NCBI GenBank assembly: GCA_002286715.1
Contig: NSJX01000010.1
Span: 537,244-601,243, forward strand
DNA: 64,000 bases
Source of the DNA: Dentipellis sp. KUC8613
Lineage: Eukaryota > Basidiomycota > Agaricomycetes > Russulales > Hericiaceae
Direction: 5' to 3'
The translations under genes were made by a program, and so were the position numbers. The notes under the pieces were generated by a model. It was not told where the DNA came from, searched no databases, and worked only from the letters and a program-made list of their open reading frames with translations. This document shows positions 20,889 through 33,400 of this stretch, piece after piece (within the stretch, counting starts at the first letter, position 1; each line of letters starts with the position of its first letter).

Positions 20889-21398
20889 ATGTCTAGATCC
20901 CACTCCCACTCCCAGCTGAACTCCAACGTAAATGTGAAGCAGATCAACGTCGTCTCGGTCTACCCAGACAACCAAGACACGAAGGAGGTCTTCCTGCAGG
21001 CCGCAGGGACGCACTACTCCGGCAGCGAGCGGCACGTCCTGCTCTACTGGACGAACTACATCAAGAAGCCGATGATCGTCGCGCACATCACGCAGCTGCT
21101 CGGCATCCCCGGCGCGTACCACTGGGAGAACGCCGCGACGCTGCAGGACTACGACACGTTCCTGCACCACGACACGTACTCGCTGGGCGAGTACTCCCGC
21201 GCGCAGCGCGACCGCATCATCGAGCTCGCCGAGCACCTCGACTTCGTGCCCACCTCGACCGTCAACTCGTGTCGCACGTGGATGCGCGACCTCCTCGACG
21301 CGATGGTCAAGGACCCGGACGTCGCGCTCGACCCCGATATCTTCAGCATGATAGACGAGGAGGTCCCGCTGCTGGTGCGGAGACCGGAGGAGCCGTAG
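20889..21398 (+). CDS. Hypothetical protein, 169 aa
   Basis: Single coding exon, start MSRSHSHSQLNSNVNVKQ directly after a probable 5'UTR intron (CCACC before the ATG gives a good context). Central part INVVSVYPDNQDTKEVFLQA, HVLLYWTNYIKKPMIVAHIT, then charged helices and VPTSTVNSCRTWMRDLLDAM. Soluble; no signal peptide. Codon use is strongly GC-ending, typical of an expressed gene. I recognise no family. Confidence 0.75.
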   Translation: MSRSHSHSQLNSNVNVKQINVVSVYPDNQDTKEVFLQAAGTHYSGSERHVLLYWTNYIKKPMIVAHITQLLGIPGAYHWENAATLQDYDTFLHHDTYSLGEYSRAQRDRIIELAEHLDFVPTSTVNSCRTWMRDLLDAMVKDPDVALDPDIFSMIDEEVPLLVRRPEEP

Positions 21399-21892
21399 GC
21401 GCGTGGAGAGGCTCGCTGGGTGCGGTGCGCTGGTTCGTTGACCGTTGATGTTTGTTGACCATCTCTGCAAACGGTTTCAAGGATATGTCATACTCATGCC
21501 GCGTGGAGGCGTTGTTGTCGTCTGATATTTGGGAATCAGAGGAGAGCACTGTACTGAGAGGATGCGTGTTGTATGTATAACTCGATTGCTACGTTATTGT
21601 ATTGTTAAAAGTGTCGTCCTCTCATATTTAATCCTCGTAGAGCGGTCATCCCCTGGTAGAAGTTTATTCCCCCTTCTGTGTAGTGCTGCTGCTTGCGGCC
21701 GGATGGACTTTGTCGAAACACGAAAAAGCCACCAGTAAATATCCGCTACACTATCACACGATGAACCCAGGGAACAAATATATAGCGCTGTGAAGAAGCT
21801 CTGTGTCTTACTATCGTACTACCTTCACTTTCGGTGGGTGAGATCCGCAGGGGATCCGCAGGAACGACGGCATGACCGCAGAAGCTCGCTAC

Positions 21893-22418
21893 TTACAGAC
21901 CCACGAAAAGCTCCCATAAGTCAAGAATAGAGAACACGAGGCCCTGAAACCCGTTTGCACTGATCTGCGTGCTTTCCGTACTTCAGTTCGCGGCCACGCA
22001 AGCCGTCGGGGATGATATCCGCGGATCCGACACGCGTTTCGTTCATTAAACGACACACCTGGACAAGGGGAAGCGAGTAGGGACCATGTCGGAGATGAGC
22101 GATGTGACAAAGCCAATGAAGTATCTGGATCAACGTGTGGACGGGCGGCAGATTTCTGGAAGGAAGCTGTATGTGCCAAATTGCTGGATTCGCGGCGCCT
22201 GTTTCTAAGGGGCAGTAGCTGGGACTTACCAAGAAGCGACTGACGAATATTACAGCTGCCGTCCGTAGAAGAGCAGGGCGCGACCGGGTGCATGCGGGGG
22301 CTACCATTCTGGGCCTAATATGGACTGGTCGGCTGGCAAGTAGACACCAAACCAACGTGAGATGTACGTCGCGAATTGCGATGGCACATATGCCTATCCA
22401 GTCTTCAAGCGGTCGCAT
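21893..22418 (-). CDS. Possible small hydrophobic protein, 122 aa
   Basis: Three exons (22418-22230, 22166-22059, 21964-21893) joined by two phase-0 introns with good donors (GTAAGT, GTGTGT) and CAG acceptors. The C-terminal exon ANGFQGLVFSILDLWELFVG and exon 2 (HTLIQILHWLCHIAHLRHG) look protein-like; the first exon is weaker. It may be the 3' part of a larger or decayed gene. Confidence 0.3.
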
Positions 22419-22722
22419 GAATCGCTGACCAAGTGGCACATCGACTGCAGTGATCAGTACAGTAAATCAAGACTCGACCCGTTTCTTCCGGTCATGACCT
22501 GAAGCTTCTGGCTTAGACAGTGTGGCTTGATTTTCAATTAGAAGCATGGTGAAGTATGTAGAGGTGATGGCACCTCGCGTGATAGTATTCAAATTATCGG
22601 AATTAATCTGGAGAGGCGGAGATTTGGTAAGTGTCCCATGCGCTGGTGATAAACCGCTACCTTACCCTGTATACCATATTTTTCACTTCATCTCAGCGAA
22701 CCACTGCAATGACCCCGTACCT

Positions 22723-24435
22723 TCACAGCTCATCCCCTTTCTCCCACTGCACGACGGGAACCAGCTCCTTGAGACGTTCAACCTCATGTTCCTCCATCTT
22801 GGTGTTGACCAGCGCCAGCCTCCGCAGTGCCATTCCCGAGTTTTTGCGCTCGATAAGCGCTTCTCGGAGCCCTGCAAGGAAGGTGTATCCGTAGATATCT
22901 TGGTCGCGTGTGACTACCATCAGCGACAGCGACACGAGGTGGGGGAAGGCGCGCAGATCCTCCTCGGTGGGCTCTTGGTCGAGCGACAGACCCCAAACAT
23001 CGCTGACGACAGGCGACCAAGCAATCGCCAGCATGACCATCGAGAAGTGGCAGACATACAAGTGCTTGACTTTATGAAAACCCTTGAATGCGTTATGCCA
23101 CCGACTGTAGAGTTCAAAAGCCGGTTCCACCCAAAGAATGCTGAGGGAGTGGATGTTGGCCGAGGAGAGCCCCTCAGATAGCTTGGAGAGCATAGTGAAT
23201 GTGCACCAATCGGGTGGCTGTGGGGCGTTGTCTTGACAGCATATAGAAATCGCGAAGTGGGAATAGAAGTTTGGTGCACACCACTGGTCGAGGGTCATGG
23301 AGGCGGCGTCGTCGCCGTCGTCGGGAGACTCGTGCAGCGCAAGTGTGACGTTCTTGTTGGAAAATGACGTGGCGAGTGCATATTTTGCGGGACCGGCAAA
23401 CCGGGTCAGCAAGGGAACGAGAAAATCCGTGTCTGCTATGCTCGCAGTTGGCTCGAGCAAGCAGCACAGTCTCAACCGACACCGATGTGGCATTACGATA
23501 TGATTGATAAGTTGGCGGCATGAAGTAATTTCTCCCGTCAGTTGAAGGTCCTCGAGGAAAGGCATTTCGACAATCTCGTGGCGCTCGGTGGTGGCTTCGG
23601 GTAGACAAGCGGTGAGGTGGAGTGTACGGAGAGAACGCAATTGAGGGAGAGCGTGGTATAATAAGGAGGAAGCCGGAACGGGTCTTCCGGTTATGGGAGA
23701 AGGAGCGGATCCCGACGGTGTAGAGAATATCGCTGAATTGAATGCATTGATTTTGAGTTCGACTAGATTGGACAAGCATGGCAGAAGCCACGGCAATTGG
23801 GCACCACGTATAGAAAGAAACCGAAGGCTAGGAGTGCTTCCCGCGAAGATATCACTTGGTAATGTGACGAGCACTTCGTCCTGTCCAAGGTGTATCGATT
23901 CCGAGATGGCCAACCTTCTCAAGAGAGGGGCGGGCCTTGTCAGCACCTTTTCCGCAAATTCTCCTGGGTGGTAGATGACATCCGAGCAAGAAAGGTTCCC
24001 AATATGGAAGAGATGTTGAGATAAAAGAGCGATTTGACGCGGACCGGTGTCTGAGTGGATCGACCAGGAAATGGGCGAGGACTGTGATCGCGCTAGCTGC
24101 TCTTCCAGAAACAACAGGTCAAGGCCAGTGTCGATTTCACACCAAAGACTCGAATTTTGAATAGCGATGTCTCTCCAGTATCGGCATACGTGAGTGACCA
24201 GGATCCATCCGAGCCGGTGCCACCCCCGCTGGCCCCAAGTGAATGGATAGATGCTTTCACGATGCACGGCAGCTAGAACCTTGAAAATAAGCGCAATAAT
24301 TTCTGGGGGAAGGCGAGAGATGGGGCTATCGTCGTAGGATGACTTCACAGGAAGAATATCGACTGGTAGGCACAAGTCTTCATCTGGCTTTGCGGCCCGG
24401 TGGACTGACGAAAGAGAGAGCGGCCGATTCGCCAT
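22723..24435 (-). CDS. F-box protein with LRR-like repeats
   Basis: Single exon, 570 aa, start MANRPLSLSSVHRAAKPDED. F-box at about 42-98: SPISRLPPEIIALIFKVL, then LVTHVCRYWRDIAIQNSSLW. The rest has irregular leucine-rich segments (LRFLSIRGAQLPWLLPCLSN; ALPQLRSLRTLHLTACLPE) as in the large Agaricomycete F-box family. It probably acts as a substrate receptor of an SCF ubiquitin ligase (family knowledge); the target is unknown. Related in architecture to the gene at 59426-61131. Confidence 0.85.
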   Translation of the reverse strand: MANRPLSLSSVHRAAKPDEDLCLPVDILPVKSSYDDSPISRLPPEIIALIFKVLAAVHRESIYPFTWGQRGWHRLGWILVTHVCRYWRDIAIQNSSLWCEIDTGLDLLFLEEQLARSQSSPISWSIHSDTGPRQIALLSQHLFHIGNLSCSDVIYHPGEFAEKVLTRPAPLLRRLAISESIHLGQDEVLVTLPSDIFAGSTPSLRFLSIRGAQLPWLLPCLSNLVELKINAFNSAIFSTPSGSAPSPITGRPVPASSLLYHALPQLRSLRTLHLTACLPEATTERHEIVEMPFLEDLQLTGEITSCRQLINHIVMPHRCRLRLCCLLEPTASIADTDFLVPLLTRFAGPAKYALATSFSNKNVTLALHESPDDGDDAASMTLDQWCAPNFYSHFAISICCQDNAPQPPDWCTFTMLSKLSEGLSSANIHSLSILWVEPAFELYSRWHNAFKGFHKVKHLYVCHFSMVMLAIAWSPVVSDVWGLSLDQEPTEEDLRAFPHLVSLSLMVVTRDQDIYGYTFLAGLREALIERKNSGMALRRLALVNTKMEEHEVERLKELVPVVQWEKGDEL

Positions 24436-25067
24436 TATGGACAACTATTGGCGAATAACATTATACGAGTGAGCAAATTAGGTTTCGGTCAGAAGAGACG
24501 TACATAAGGATATGCGAATTGGCGATAGTCGCTTCTACAATGATGTCAATTTGCCGTCGAATATTTTGGAAGGAAAATGGCAAACGTACCAATTGATTGG
24601 CGGTGTCCGAGACTTTTTGGGGAAATGAAAGGAATTAAGACCCTGATTACCTTCTACTACCCCGGCGAGACGAGCGTCCTTGAAAAGTAGAGAGCTTGGA
24701 GAGTGTCGAGATTGAGTCAGAGAGCGAGCAAGTCGAAATTCTGCCCGGCCTCGGTTGCGGCTATTGCCGGCTGACTCGGATCGGAGTTCGCTTGTGCCGA
24801 ATCAGCCGAACCAATGAGGTGTAAGACTCAGACTACACAACTTGAAGATAATCAACGAAATCATCATTGCTTCAAAAACTGCCAGTATCAATCGTACATA
24901 CAAGACCCCAGACGACGACAGCGTACAAAATTTGCTCCGGCTACACATACAACATTTGAAAGAAAAGAAACAATTCTCGTCGCGGCTATGGATGCGATGG
25001 AAGGGAAAGAATGGGATGGTTGCGACGACGACTGCGAATTGTGCAGCTAGCCTGGAAGATAAGCCGT
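24436..25067. other. Intergenic: F-box promoter and alcohol oxidase 3' flank
   Basis: No supported gene. Confidence 0.55.
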
Positions 25068-28000
25068 TCACCGGACCTGCTGAGTTGCGGGGACGCCCTT
25101 CGGCAGGGGCGCATGCGGGACGGGCGCGTGCGGGGTCTTGATCTTAAGGCCGAGGTCCTCCGTGAGCAAGCTGGCACCCTTCTCGCCGACGAGCAGCGCA
25201 GACGAGTAGGTGTTGGTGCCGAGATTGTCCTGGATAACTTGCATCAGCTCCAACCCAGAGGTAATTTACACTACAGATACTCACGGGGCAGATCGACAAG
25301 TCGCAGACCTTGAGGTTCTCAGTGCCGAAGACGTTGAGGCGGCCGTCGACAACACCACCCTCCTGCCGCGGCTTCATGGCTGTTCGGAGAATTGATCACT
25401 ACTCTGCCAAAGAGGGATAGAGATGACGAATGATATATACCGCAAGTGCCCAAGCTGTGCCACGTAGTCTCGACGTGATCGGCGACCCAGTCGTCGATGG
25501 CGGCATCGTCCTCCTTCGTGTACTGGATGTCCTCGTGCACCTTCGAGGCATCGAAGGGCTCGCCGGGGCGGTGCCAAGTGCCCATGTGAATGCCGACGGT
25601 GAAGCCGTCGGGCATGATCTTCTTGGCGGTCTGGATGTCGATGTCCCTGCACGCCGCGGGCGAGGCGGGGTGGAAGTGCGGGTGGTGCGAGGTCAGCTCG
25701 CCGCGGAAGGCTAGTGCGCGCGCGAAGATGAGCGACCGGGAAAGAGACATGACAGAAGGAGGTATTCACCGTCCATGCGCCTGGCGATCTCTCGCGTCTT
25801 CTTGTAGCTCCAGCGGATGGGCGCGAAGTCGGCCTTGTTGTTCAGGAAGCCACTGTCGAAGAACGGCTCGACATATGGGCTCTGCGACTTGATGTGGATC
25901 TTGCCACGGCTGGCCGGGTACTCGAGGTACTGGAACCTGAGATTTTGTAGTGTCAGGCAAGCGACAAATGAAGGTTGAATGCGAGCCTACATTGTGATGT
26001 ACTTGCCGGGCGGCAGGAGCGTGTGGTCGGCATAAGCACCAGACACGATGGAGCCGAACCTAGAGGCAGCGAAGCGTAAATTGTGTGGCTCTCGATCGAT
26101 GGTAGGAGAAATCTTACATGACGGGCTTGTCGGGCTTGTCCTTGAAGTACCTGTCCCAGAGCTCGTTGAACTCGGGGCCCATCTCCTTGAGTTCCTCTGC
26201 AGTCGGACGAATCTGGATGCACACATGTTACTGTCATGCCCCGCGTACCATAACATGAAGCTACAAACCTTGAAGCCGGCGTCGATGGCGTTCGAAGCCA
26301 GGCGGGCCTTCTCGGGACTGACCTCCCACTCTTGGAACAGCTATGGAGTCGACCATGAGATTTCTGGTTTCAGGATGAAGGCGAGTGGAGTATTTACCTC
26401 CCTGCGGGCCTCTTTGTCGCCACGCAAGAAGTCGTCGAGGGTGAAGCTCTCCTCGGAGACGCGGAAGACTAGAGAACGCGATCAGATGACAACGCGTAGA
26501 ATATGTCGACTTAAGACTTACTGGAAAGAGTGGTGTAGTGGTCCTGGTATTGCTCGCTGTCGATTGAGTTAGTTGACGAACTCATAGGACCATGTCATAG
26601 CATACCCGACTCCTGGAAGGTCGCTGACAACCTTGATGTCGAGCTTCTTCAACAGCTCAGCGTTGCCGACACCCGAGCGCTCGAGGATCTACACAGGGCT
26701 AAGTGAATGCTCATCGAGGCGCATACAAAAATACATACCTGAGGCGAGCCGAGGGTGCCGCTGCTCAGAACGACGCAGCGCTTGGCCTTGACGATCGTCT
26801 CGAGGAGTGCGCCCTTGTGCGCGCGGTTCCTGGACGGAACGTACGCGACACCGACGGCCTTGTTGCCCTCGAAGAGGACGCGCGAGACGCGGGCGTTGGT
26901 CCGGAGGAAGAGGTTGTGCTGGGTGTCCATGACGCTGTGCACGTAGGCGGTGGCAGCGTCGCTGCGGCGGCCGGTGTGCCTGTTGATGTACTTGGCCCAG
27001 ATCTCGGAGGCGTGGGCAGTCTGGCAGTCTATACTCTTTGATCAGAAATGGTATAAGTCAAACTAGTAAGCCTTGACGCACCCTGGATATCGTCTACAAA
27101 AAGGAATATGAGACGATGTATGTCAAGAGAAGGACTTGGAAGAAACATACCGCTGAAGGGGATGCCAACAGCATCTGAAGCACGAAGGAAGTCGTGTGCG
27201 AGAGGCGAGATGGATCCACCATTGCTGATAGCGATGGGGCCGTCATAGCCGTGGCTGTCGTTGTTGACAGGCTTCTGGTAGTTCTCGAGCTGAAAAACAC
27301 AGAGATCAGCATGGACTCGGGTGATAAAAGTGCAGTAAAGATCGACTAACGCGCTTCATGAGGGGAAGCAAGTCTGCATTCAAATGTTCAACTACTCGAC
27401 AGGCGTGTTCATCGAAGAGGCAAGCTTACCGGTGTACTTCCATCCTTCGGTCTTGAAGTCGTCTGTAGTCACAAGAAATATGAGTATAACGAATTGTAGC
27501 AACCGACTGCGCTGTTGACTGACCCCAGTCAGAAGCGGACGCCTAAACGGAGCGATAAGTTAGAGTCGCTCAAGAAGCTAAGAACGTCATAACATACCCT
27601 CGTGTACATCTGGAAGTTGATGCTACAGAACGCTTAATTGGCTTTCATTAAACTCTAATGGCGCTATGCCTACCTGCTTCCACCACCGAGGATGTTGGCG
27701 CAGCTAAGAGTGGAGTCGGTATGCCATTCACAAAATGATTATCATGGGACTCACGGAACAATACTCTGCCTGCCACGCATGTAGGACGAGGCAAGGGTGT
27801 CGGTGTAGAACGTCGCCTTGTCGTTGCTAGAAGCAGCTTCAGCAAACGCGAGAAAATCAAGGCCGGCATGACTTACACCCCATCCCTCTGCATGTTCCTG
27901 ACGTAGATGCCAGGCCTGTAGACCCAAGGGTCATCGCGGTTGTTGGCACCGCCTAAGAAAAGATAAATTTAGAGGTAGACTAAAGATACTGAGCCGACAA

Positions 28001-28235
28001 GGCTCACCTTCGATGAGCATGACCTTCAGGTTCGGGTCAGCGTATGCGAGACGTCCGGCGACGACACATCCTGCACGAAGTTGGTTGAGGTCACTGCAGT
28101 CGACAACGCAACGACGACGACTGACCTGCCGGGCCACCACTGTACCGTGACGAGTGAGGGAGGGTTCAGAAGGCCAGTCATGGCGTGAAGAACGTACCCT
28201 GCTACGATCACGTCGACCTCTTGGGGATGCACCAT
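25068..28235 (-). CDS. AOX: Alcohol (methanol) oxidase, GMC oxidoreductase
   Basis: About 23 exons on the minus strand; 22 introns traced by eye, including a 14-nt exon (28126-28139) and a 12-nt exon (27082-27093). It oxidises short primary alcohols to aldehydes with O2, giving H2O2. Signatures: MVHPQEVDVIVAGGGPAG (FAD-binding), ANILGGGSSINFQMYTRAS, GYDGPIAISNGG, TAHASEIWAKYINRHTGRRS, SSGTLGSPQILERSGVG, and the active-site pair HSLGTCAMKPR (His) and NLGTNTYSSALLVGEKG (Asn). These match fungal alcohol oxidases rather than aryl-alcohol or glucose oxidases. C-terminus QQVR is not the -ARF peroxisomal signal of yeast AOX. There is no signal peptide. In wood decayers this enzyme supplies H2O2 for lignocellulose attack (established for brown-rot fungi). 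Confidence 0.93.
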
Positions 28236-30402
28236 TTCGTCGAGAGCTGCGGGAGAAGATGAGAAGCAAGAAAGAAACACGCAAGGGTGTTGGGTCTCAC
28301 AGTCCAGCCTCTCCAAGGTTTATATGTCGTCAGGACTGCGGAGACTCTCTAAGCAAGGGTCACCAGGTCGCGCGAAGCTCAGAGGGCGCAGGAGGCGACT
28401 ATCGCGGTTGCCGGCAAAACGCCTTCCGCGGAAGTCATGAGACGGCCCGCTAAGAGAAATGTGACGCACAACGGGACAGGAGGGCGGAGGCCCGTGGGTG
28501 CTAGCCGGAACGTGTTCAGCGAGCTCTCGAACACTTTCCCTGGGTATCTCTCCATGCCACCTTCTGATGGATTGCTTCGTCCTATGACTGGACTAATGGA
28601 GATGAATGTGGTGCGCGGCGAAGCCTCCATACGCGGCTCAGGCGGACGTTCACAACTTCCCTTCGCGAACTCCATTATAGACCGTGGTACAGAGCCCTGT
28701 CATTGGGGCCGCCTTGGTGGAGTGAATAAGAGCGGCCGGTGTTCGGGGCGGATGTATTCTTAGAGCGCGGTTACTGCTGCTCAGTTTGACATTGGCGTCC
28801 GTCTTCGCAGCCGCTGCTCCGGAAGAATATCTGCGCAGAGGGCGTCACTCGCTGGGTTACCACGCGCGCGATGAAGTCAACAACTTACCCCACGTGGTAC
28901 CGAATCGCCTGCCGAACCCCCCTGTTGATCGAAAATGCGGGGTAGATCGCATCGGAGTCGATGACTGACTTTCTCTTACATGTGCGCGTACGCCCAATTT
29001 CGTAGATCAAGTGAGACCCGTCCGAATGCTCAGCGCTCGGTGATCTGGCGGTCATGGGCATGAGTATGCGCTTCCAGAAAAGTGCCGCACGTTGCGCCCC
29101 GACCCCTGACATCAGTATTCTTGCGCCCAATCGTTCGTGCAAGGCGGGGAATTGCATCCGTGAATGGTCGTTGTCGATCTGAGATCTACAGACGTGGAAA
29201 GTGTGGGGTAAAAGGCTATAAGGAACCCACCTGCGGGTGATCCCTCGGGACCACATGACACGGTCAAAATGACTTCATGAACGATAAATATGCCTCGAGC
29301 ATAGTCGCTGCACGTCAATGACGAGGCATTACTCCGCTGCAGTGGGATTGTCTGGACAATCGACCGGCATGCAGGAAAGGTCAAATTCCTTAGACGCAGC
29401 GTTGCGGTGCTTGTAAGCATTCAGAACATCTGACTGGCCAGGCCCAATCGAGGAGTGCAGGCACTGCCCTGCATACTAATCTATTTTGTGAATTCACAGC
29501 CGTGGAGTCCATGCGAATGATAGATAGCACCCCATGATTCTCACCAAGGATGCCCCCATATGTCATGGGTGCTACTGACTTCCAATAGTACCATTGTATA
29601 GGGCTCGTGAACAAGGACTTCTGTAAGCGGGGTCCACCTGCGGCCACTATGGACGTTTGCGGAAGTCAATGTGAGTAAGCGATAACCATGAGACCAGACA
29701 TTGTGACATACCTCTCCGAAGGGTCGCTCGCCTCCGTACAAACAAGGTGATAGACGCTTGGGGGTACTACGTATTAACGTGTTCGAGTCGCCCAGTCCCC
29801 GCAGTTAGCCATTACACAGTGATGACAATATCTGTAACAGAAGGGAACTAAACTTGGAGGCATGACAGGATCACGAGGTAGTCGACAAGTGTGCATTGGG
29901 TGTGGGGAAGCCTGCTACAATCAAGACACGGGTGAAGCGAACAAAGAAGAATCGGAAGATACGTCTCGTGAGACGGGTTGTCCATTCAGGCTGCGGAACG
30001 CCGTATCCCGACTTGTGGGCCAAGCAGGTCACGAAGAGATTCTAAGAAATGAGAGTGATTTTGCCTGACGATGAAGCCTTTGAAGCTCGAAGCATGATTG
30101 CGACGACAATTGACAAGAAAGTATCAGGGCAACGTTGGCAGCAGAGGGTGAAGAAGAAGTTAACTCAAAGGTCCGTGGGAACTCGGCGGGTCCCCAGGTC
30201 TTCGTGAACCTCTGGCTCTATGACGCAGGAACATGCAACAAGCTGAACTCGCCTTGCGACAACCGCACCGAGGAGTAGTGTGCAAGTAAATACGCTCAAG
30301 AAGCTCAAGTAAACGTATAGGCCCTTGATTCAAGCAAACTTATGGCAGTAGTGTTTCCCCAAAATTCGCGGGAAGCTTCTCAACTCATCTGAACCGCGCG
30401 AA
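28236..30402. other. Gene-poor region upstream of alcohol oxidase
   Basis: 2.2 kb between divergent genes. It must contain the AOX and Fab1-like promoters. Minus-strand frames at 28885-29741 have no recognisable protein. Confidence 0.5.
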
Positions 30403-33400
30403 ATGGCCTCGGCGAGCCGGGATCTACAGAAACCACTTCCTTCCCTACCTCAGCGCACCAGAGTTGATTCCCAGTACAAGCTCTTGTCTGTCGAGAGCCG
30501 GCAGCACCTTCGCGCCATCACAGAGCATGTCATCGCCGAAGAGCAGTTCGCACCTTGGCATGACGGCGAGCAAGCACAGTGGGCGGGTGCGGTGGAGGGT
30601 GCGGTGGACGAGCTTGCTGATGCGGTGGTGTCTGAGGGCTGGCTGGCTGGTATCAAACGAGCGAAGGTGAGCAGGAGGAGGAGAAGGTTGGCGGCTGTAG
30701 CGGCCGAGACCATTGCAGAGAAGGAAAAAACCGGAGCGGACAAGGACTCAGGCTCTCGGGAGAAGGGCAAGGACAAGGGGCCACCGGTCTCCGAAAAGAC
30801 CAAGAGCGAACATCTTCATGGGAAGGAAGACCACGAAGAGAAGGACGTAGATGACCACAAGACCTCGTTGGCTCTCCAGCAGATCCGAAGTCTTGCATCG
30901 AAACCTAGTTCTCCCTCTCCCAGACCCTTGACAAAGCATCTTCTCCTTACCGTCGCTGCGTTTGGAGAAGAAACCCTGCCTTCTCCCCGATTTGCGAATT
31001 CCGTGGCTTCTGGCTCTGCCCCTCGATGTGCCTTTACTGCGAACGAATTTTGCCTTCCTGAGCCGGGCCCCGCAGGTGACATGGCGACGGCCTCCCAGGG
31101 TATCCTTTATGGCCTGCGGGAGTGGGATGGTGAGTGGTTCCGGCTTCTTTCCTAACTCTAAATTTAAGGAGCGTCATAACCAAAGCAGACGAAGCCGAAC
31201 AAGATCTACGCCTTGTCGGTGGTACCTTCTCCTTCTATGGCATGAAGTCATCTGCGGAGCATGCAACTCTGACAAGAGTCTTGCGAGTTGCCATATACAC
31301 TCGCCTCTCTCTCCTTCTCGAGCAACACCTTCTCTCGGACTCGCATGTCGAAATACGATTCCCTAAAGCGGCTCAGCCAACGATCCCATCAGTTCCGACA
31401 GTTCCCTTAATTCATCGCACCACTTCTCCAGACGTCAAACCGAAGTCTCGGGACCTGCATCTGCCGTCGTCGATATGGTCTTTCTTTTCCAAGAAGACAG
31501 GAAACTTGCTGCAACGCGCTTCGACTACCAATCCGAATGGAGGACGCAGAGGCTCGTTGGACTTGCCTCAGGCTCCCCACTCGCTTCCTGAGGAACATCG
31601 AGCATCACTCGACGTACCGGCACCCTCATCCATCGCAAGGAAGTTCTCTATTTTTGGCGATCACCGTCAAGCGCCTCTCGTGACGACGGAACAGCAGTCG
31701 GAACCACCATTCGAATTCGCCGTCAGGAGAATTGAACAAAATAAAGGACTATTATCCACGTCTCCTGGCATCGTCTTTCCAATACCTATCGTGCTCGCTC
31801 GTCTTGCGGAGGAGGAAAAGAAAAACCCCAATCGGAAGCTTCGAGGCGAGGAGCGCTCCGGACTGACGAGCGTTCTAGGCTGGGAAGGCCGGGAGGCCCG
31901 AGGTCGAGGTATGGTCGGTGCGGCGGGCTTCTCCCGTCAGCAATCCCTGTCCGTTTTGTACAGCGAGCGCGTGCCCGCTGCTCCCTCTGTCGCCGATACG
32001 CCTAGCAGGCTTACCTCGTCGCCCGAAGAGCAGAAACCCTATGCACATTGCGGTGTGCGGGCAAGCTGGCGCACGCTCGTGTTCTATACGCCGGAAAGCC
32101 AGGAACAGGTCGGCGAAGGTTGCCTCGGGGACGTGGTCGCGAGATTCTGCGGATATGCAGAGGATCGTTGTGCCCGGCCTGGATGCGAGTTCACGCGGGG
32201 CCAGCACGAGCTCCGGTGGATTCATAACCAGACGCGGATCGTCGCCAATGTCACAAAAGAAGACGAGAAGGATAATGAAGGTATAGAAATGTGGCAGAGC
32301 TGTAAAATATGTAACAAGACCACGTCGCGAAGTAGAATGTCTGATGCGACTTAGTGCGTCCCCTTTCTTCTTCCCTTGGTTGCCTTACTCATGTATCTCT
32401 TTTGCTAGTCTAATATCTTTCGCTAAATTTCTCGAACTCCTTGTGTACTCTCCTGCTATCTGTACGTTGTCGCAATCGCTTTGTTCACATACTACCCCTC
32501 CTCCCAAATCATGGACCGGACCGGACTCTCCTCTTCCACAGTCTCGATTGAACATTGTTCGTCATTTCTCAACCAAGTCGCATACTATATCGCTATCGCT
32601 CTCTCTCATACAGGACGTTTTCGAGCTTCGAGTACCTAGATTACAATTCTGCCGAGGTGGGTCGGAGAAGGCTGGCGAGAAGGAGAAGGAGCGTGGTGTC
32701 TCGCCGACGCAGCTGGCGGTGGAGCGCAAGTCTGTCGAAGGAGAGGAAGAGAAACGAGCGTTGAGGAAAGAGATCAAGGACTGGTGGCAGGGCATCGCGG
32801 AGCATCTGGACAAACTGGTACGTGTCACTTCCCTTGAAGTGCTTACTCCTGATTGACGGCTGGCCTAGGAAATGCAATTTATCGACGACGAAACCTCCTC
32901 TTATCACAAGTCCCTTCCACGCCTTCCATCAGCGGACGATGCATACGAGCGCCACTCGGATCCTAATACACCTAAGGCTGGTCATGCGTCTTTGCCGTCC
33001 AGCCTCCCAGCTACTCCATTCCACGAGTCCGATGCCTCGTTCACATCCGTCAGCACGATTAGACCACCCTCCCCTCAGCGCACAGAATCTTCCTCAAGCG
33101 TGTTGCTGCACCTATCGAACAGTTCATCCGAGACCATCAGCCTCCTCTCAAACATGCGCTACACCTTCCAGCGGACGGAGCAGATGCTCTACGAGCAACT
33201 GTCCCAGACGCCCATCTCGACGCTGAACGACGTCCGCCGGTCTTTCCACGACTTCGCGAAAGGGGCGACGAAGCGGCTCTCGGCTTGGGAGCTGAAGCAT
33301 GTGCCCAAGTCGGCGCGTCCGCAGCTGGCCGCGGATCGGGAGGCGATTCGCGAACCTGGGTGGTGGCACAGCCGGTGTCATGCCGTGCCCGGCGGAAACG

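Noticed and set aside
31134..31169. A 35-39 nt intron ending TTTAAG in the Fab1-like gene
   Set aside because: Too short and either breaks frame or needs a weak donor. The 56-nt intron 31130-31185 uses a GTGAGT donor, contains CTAAC and keeps the frame.
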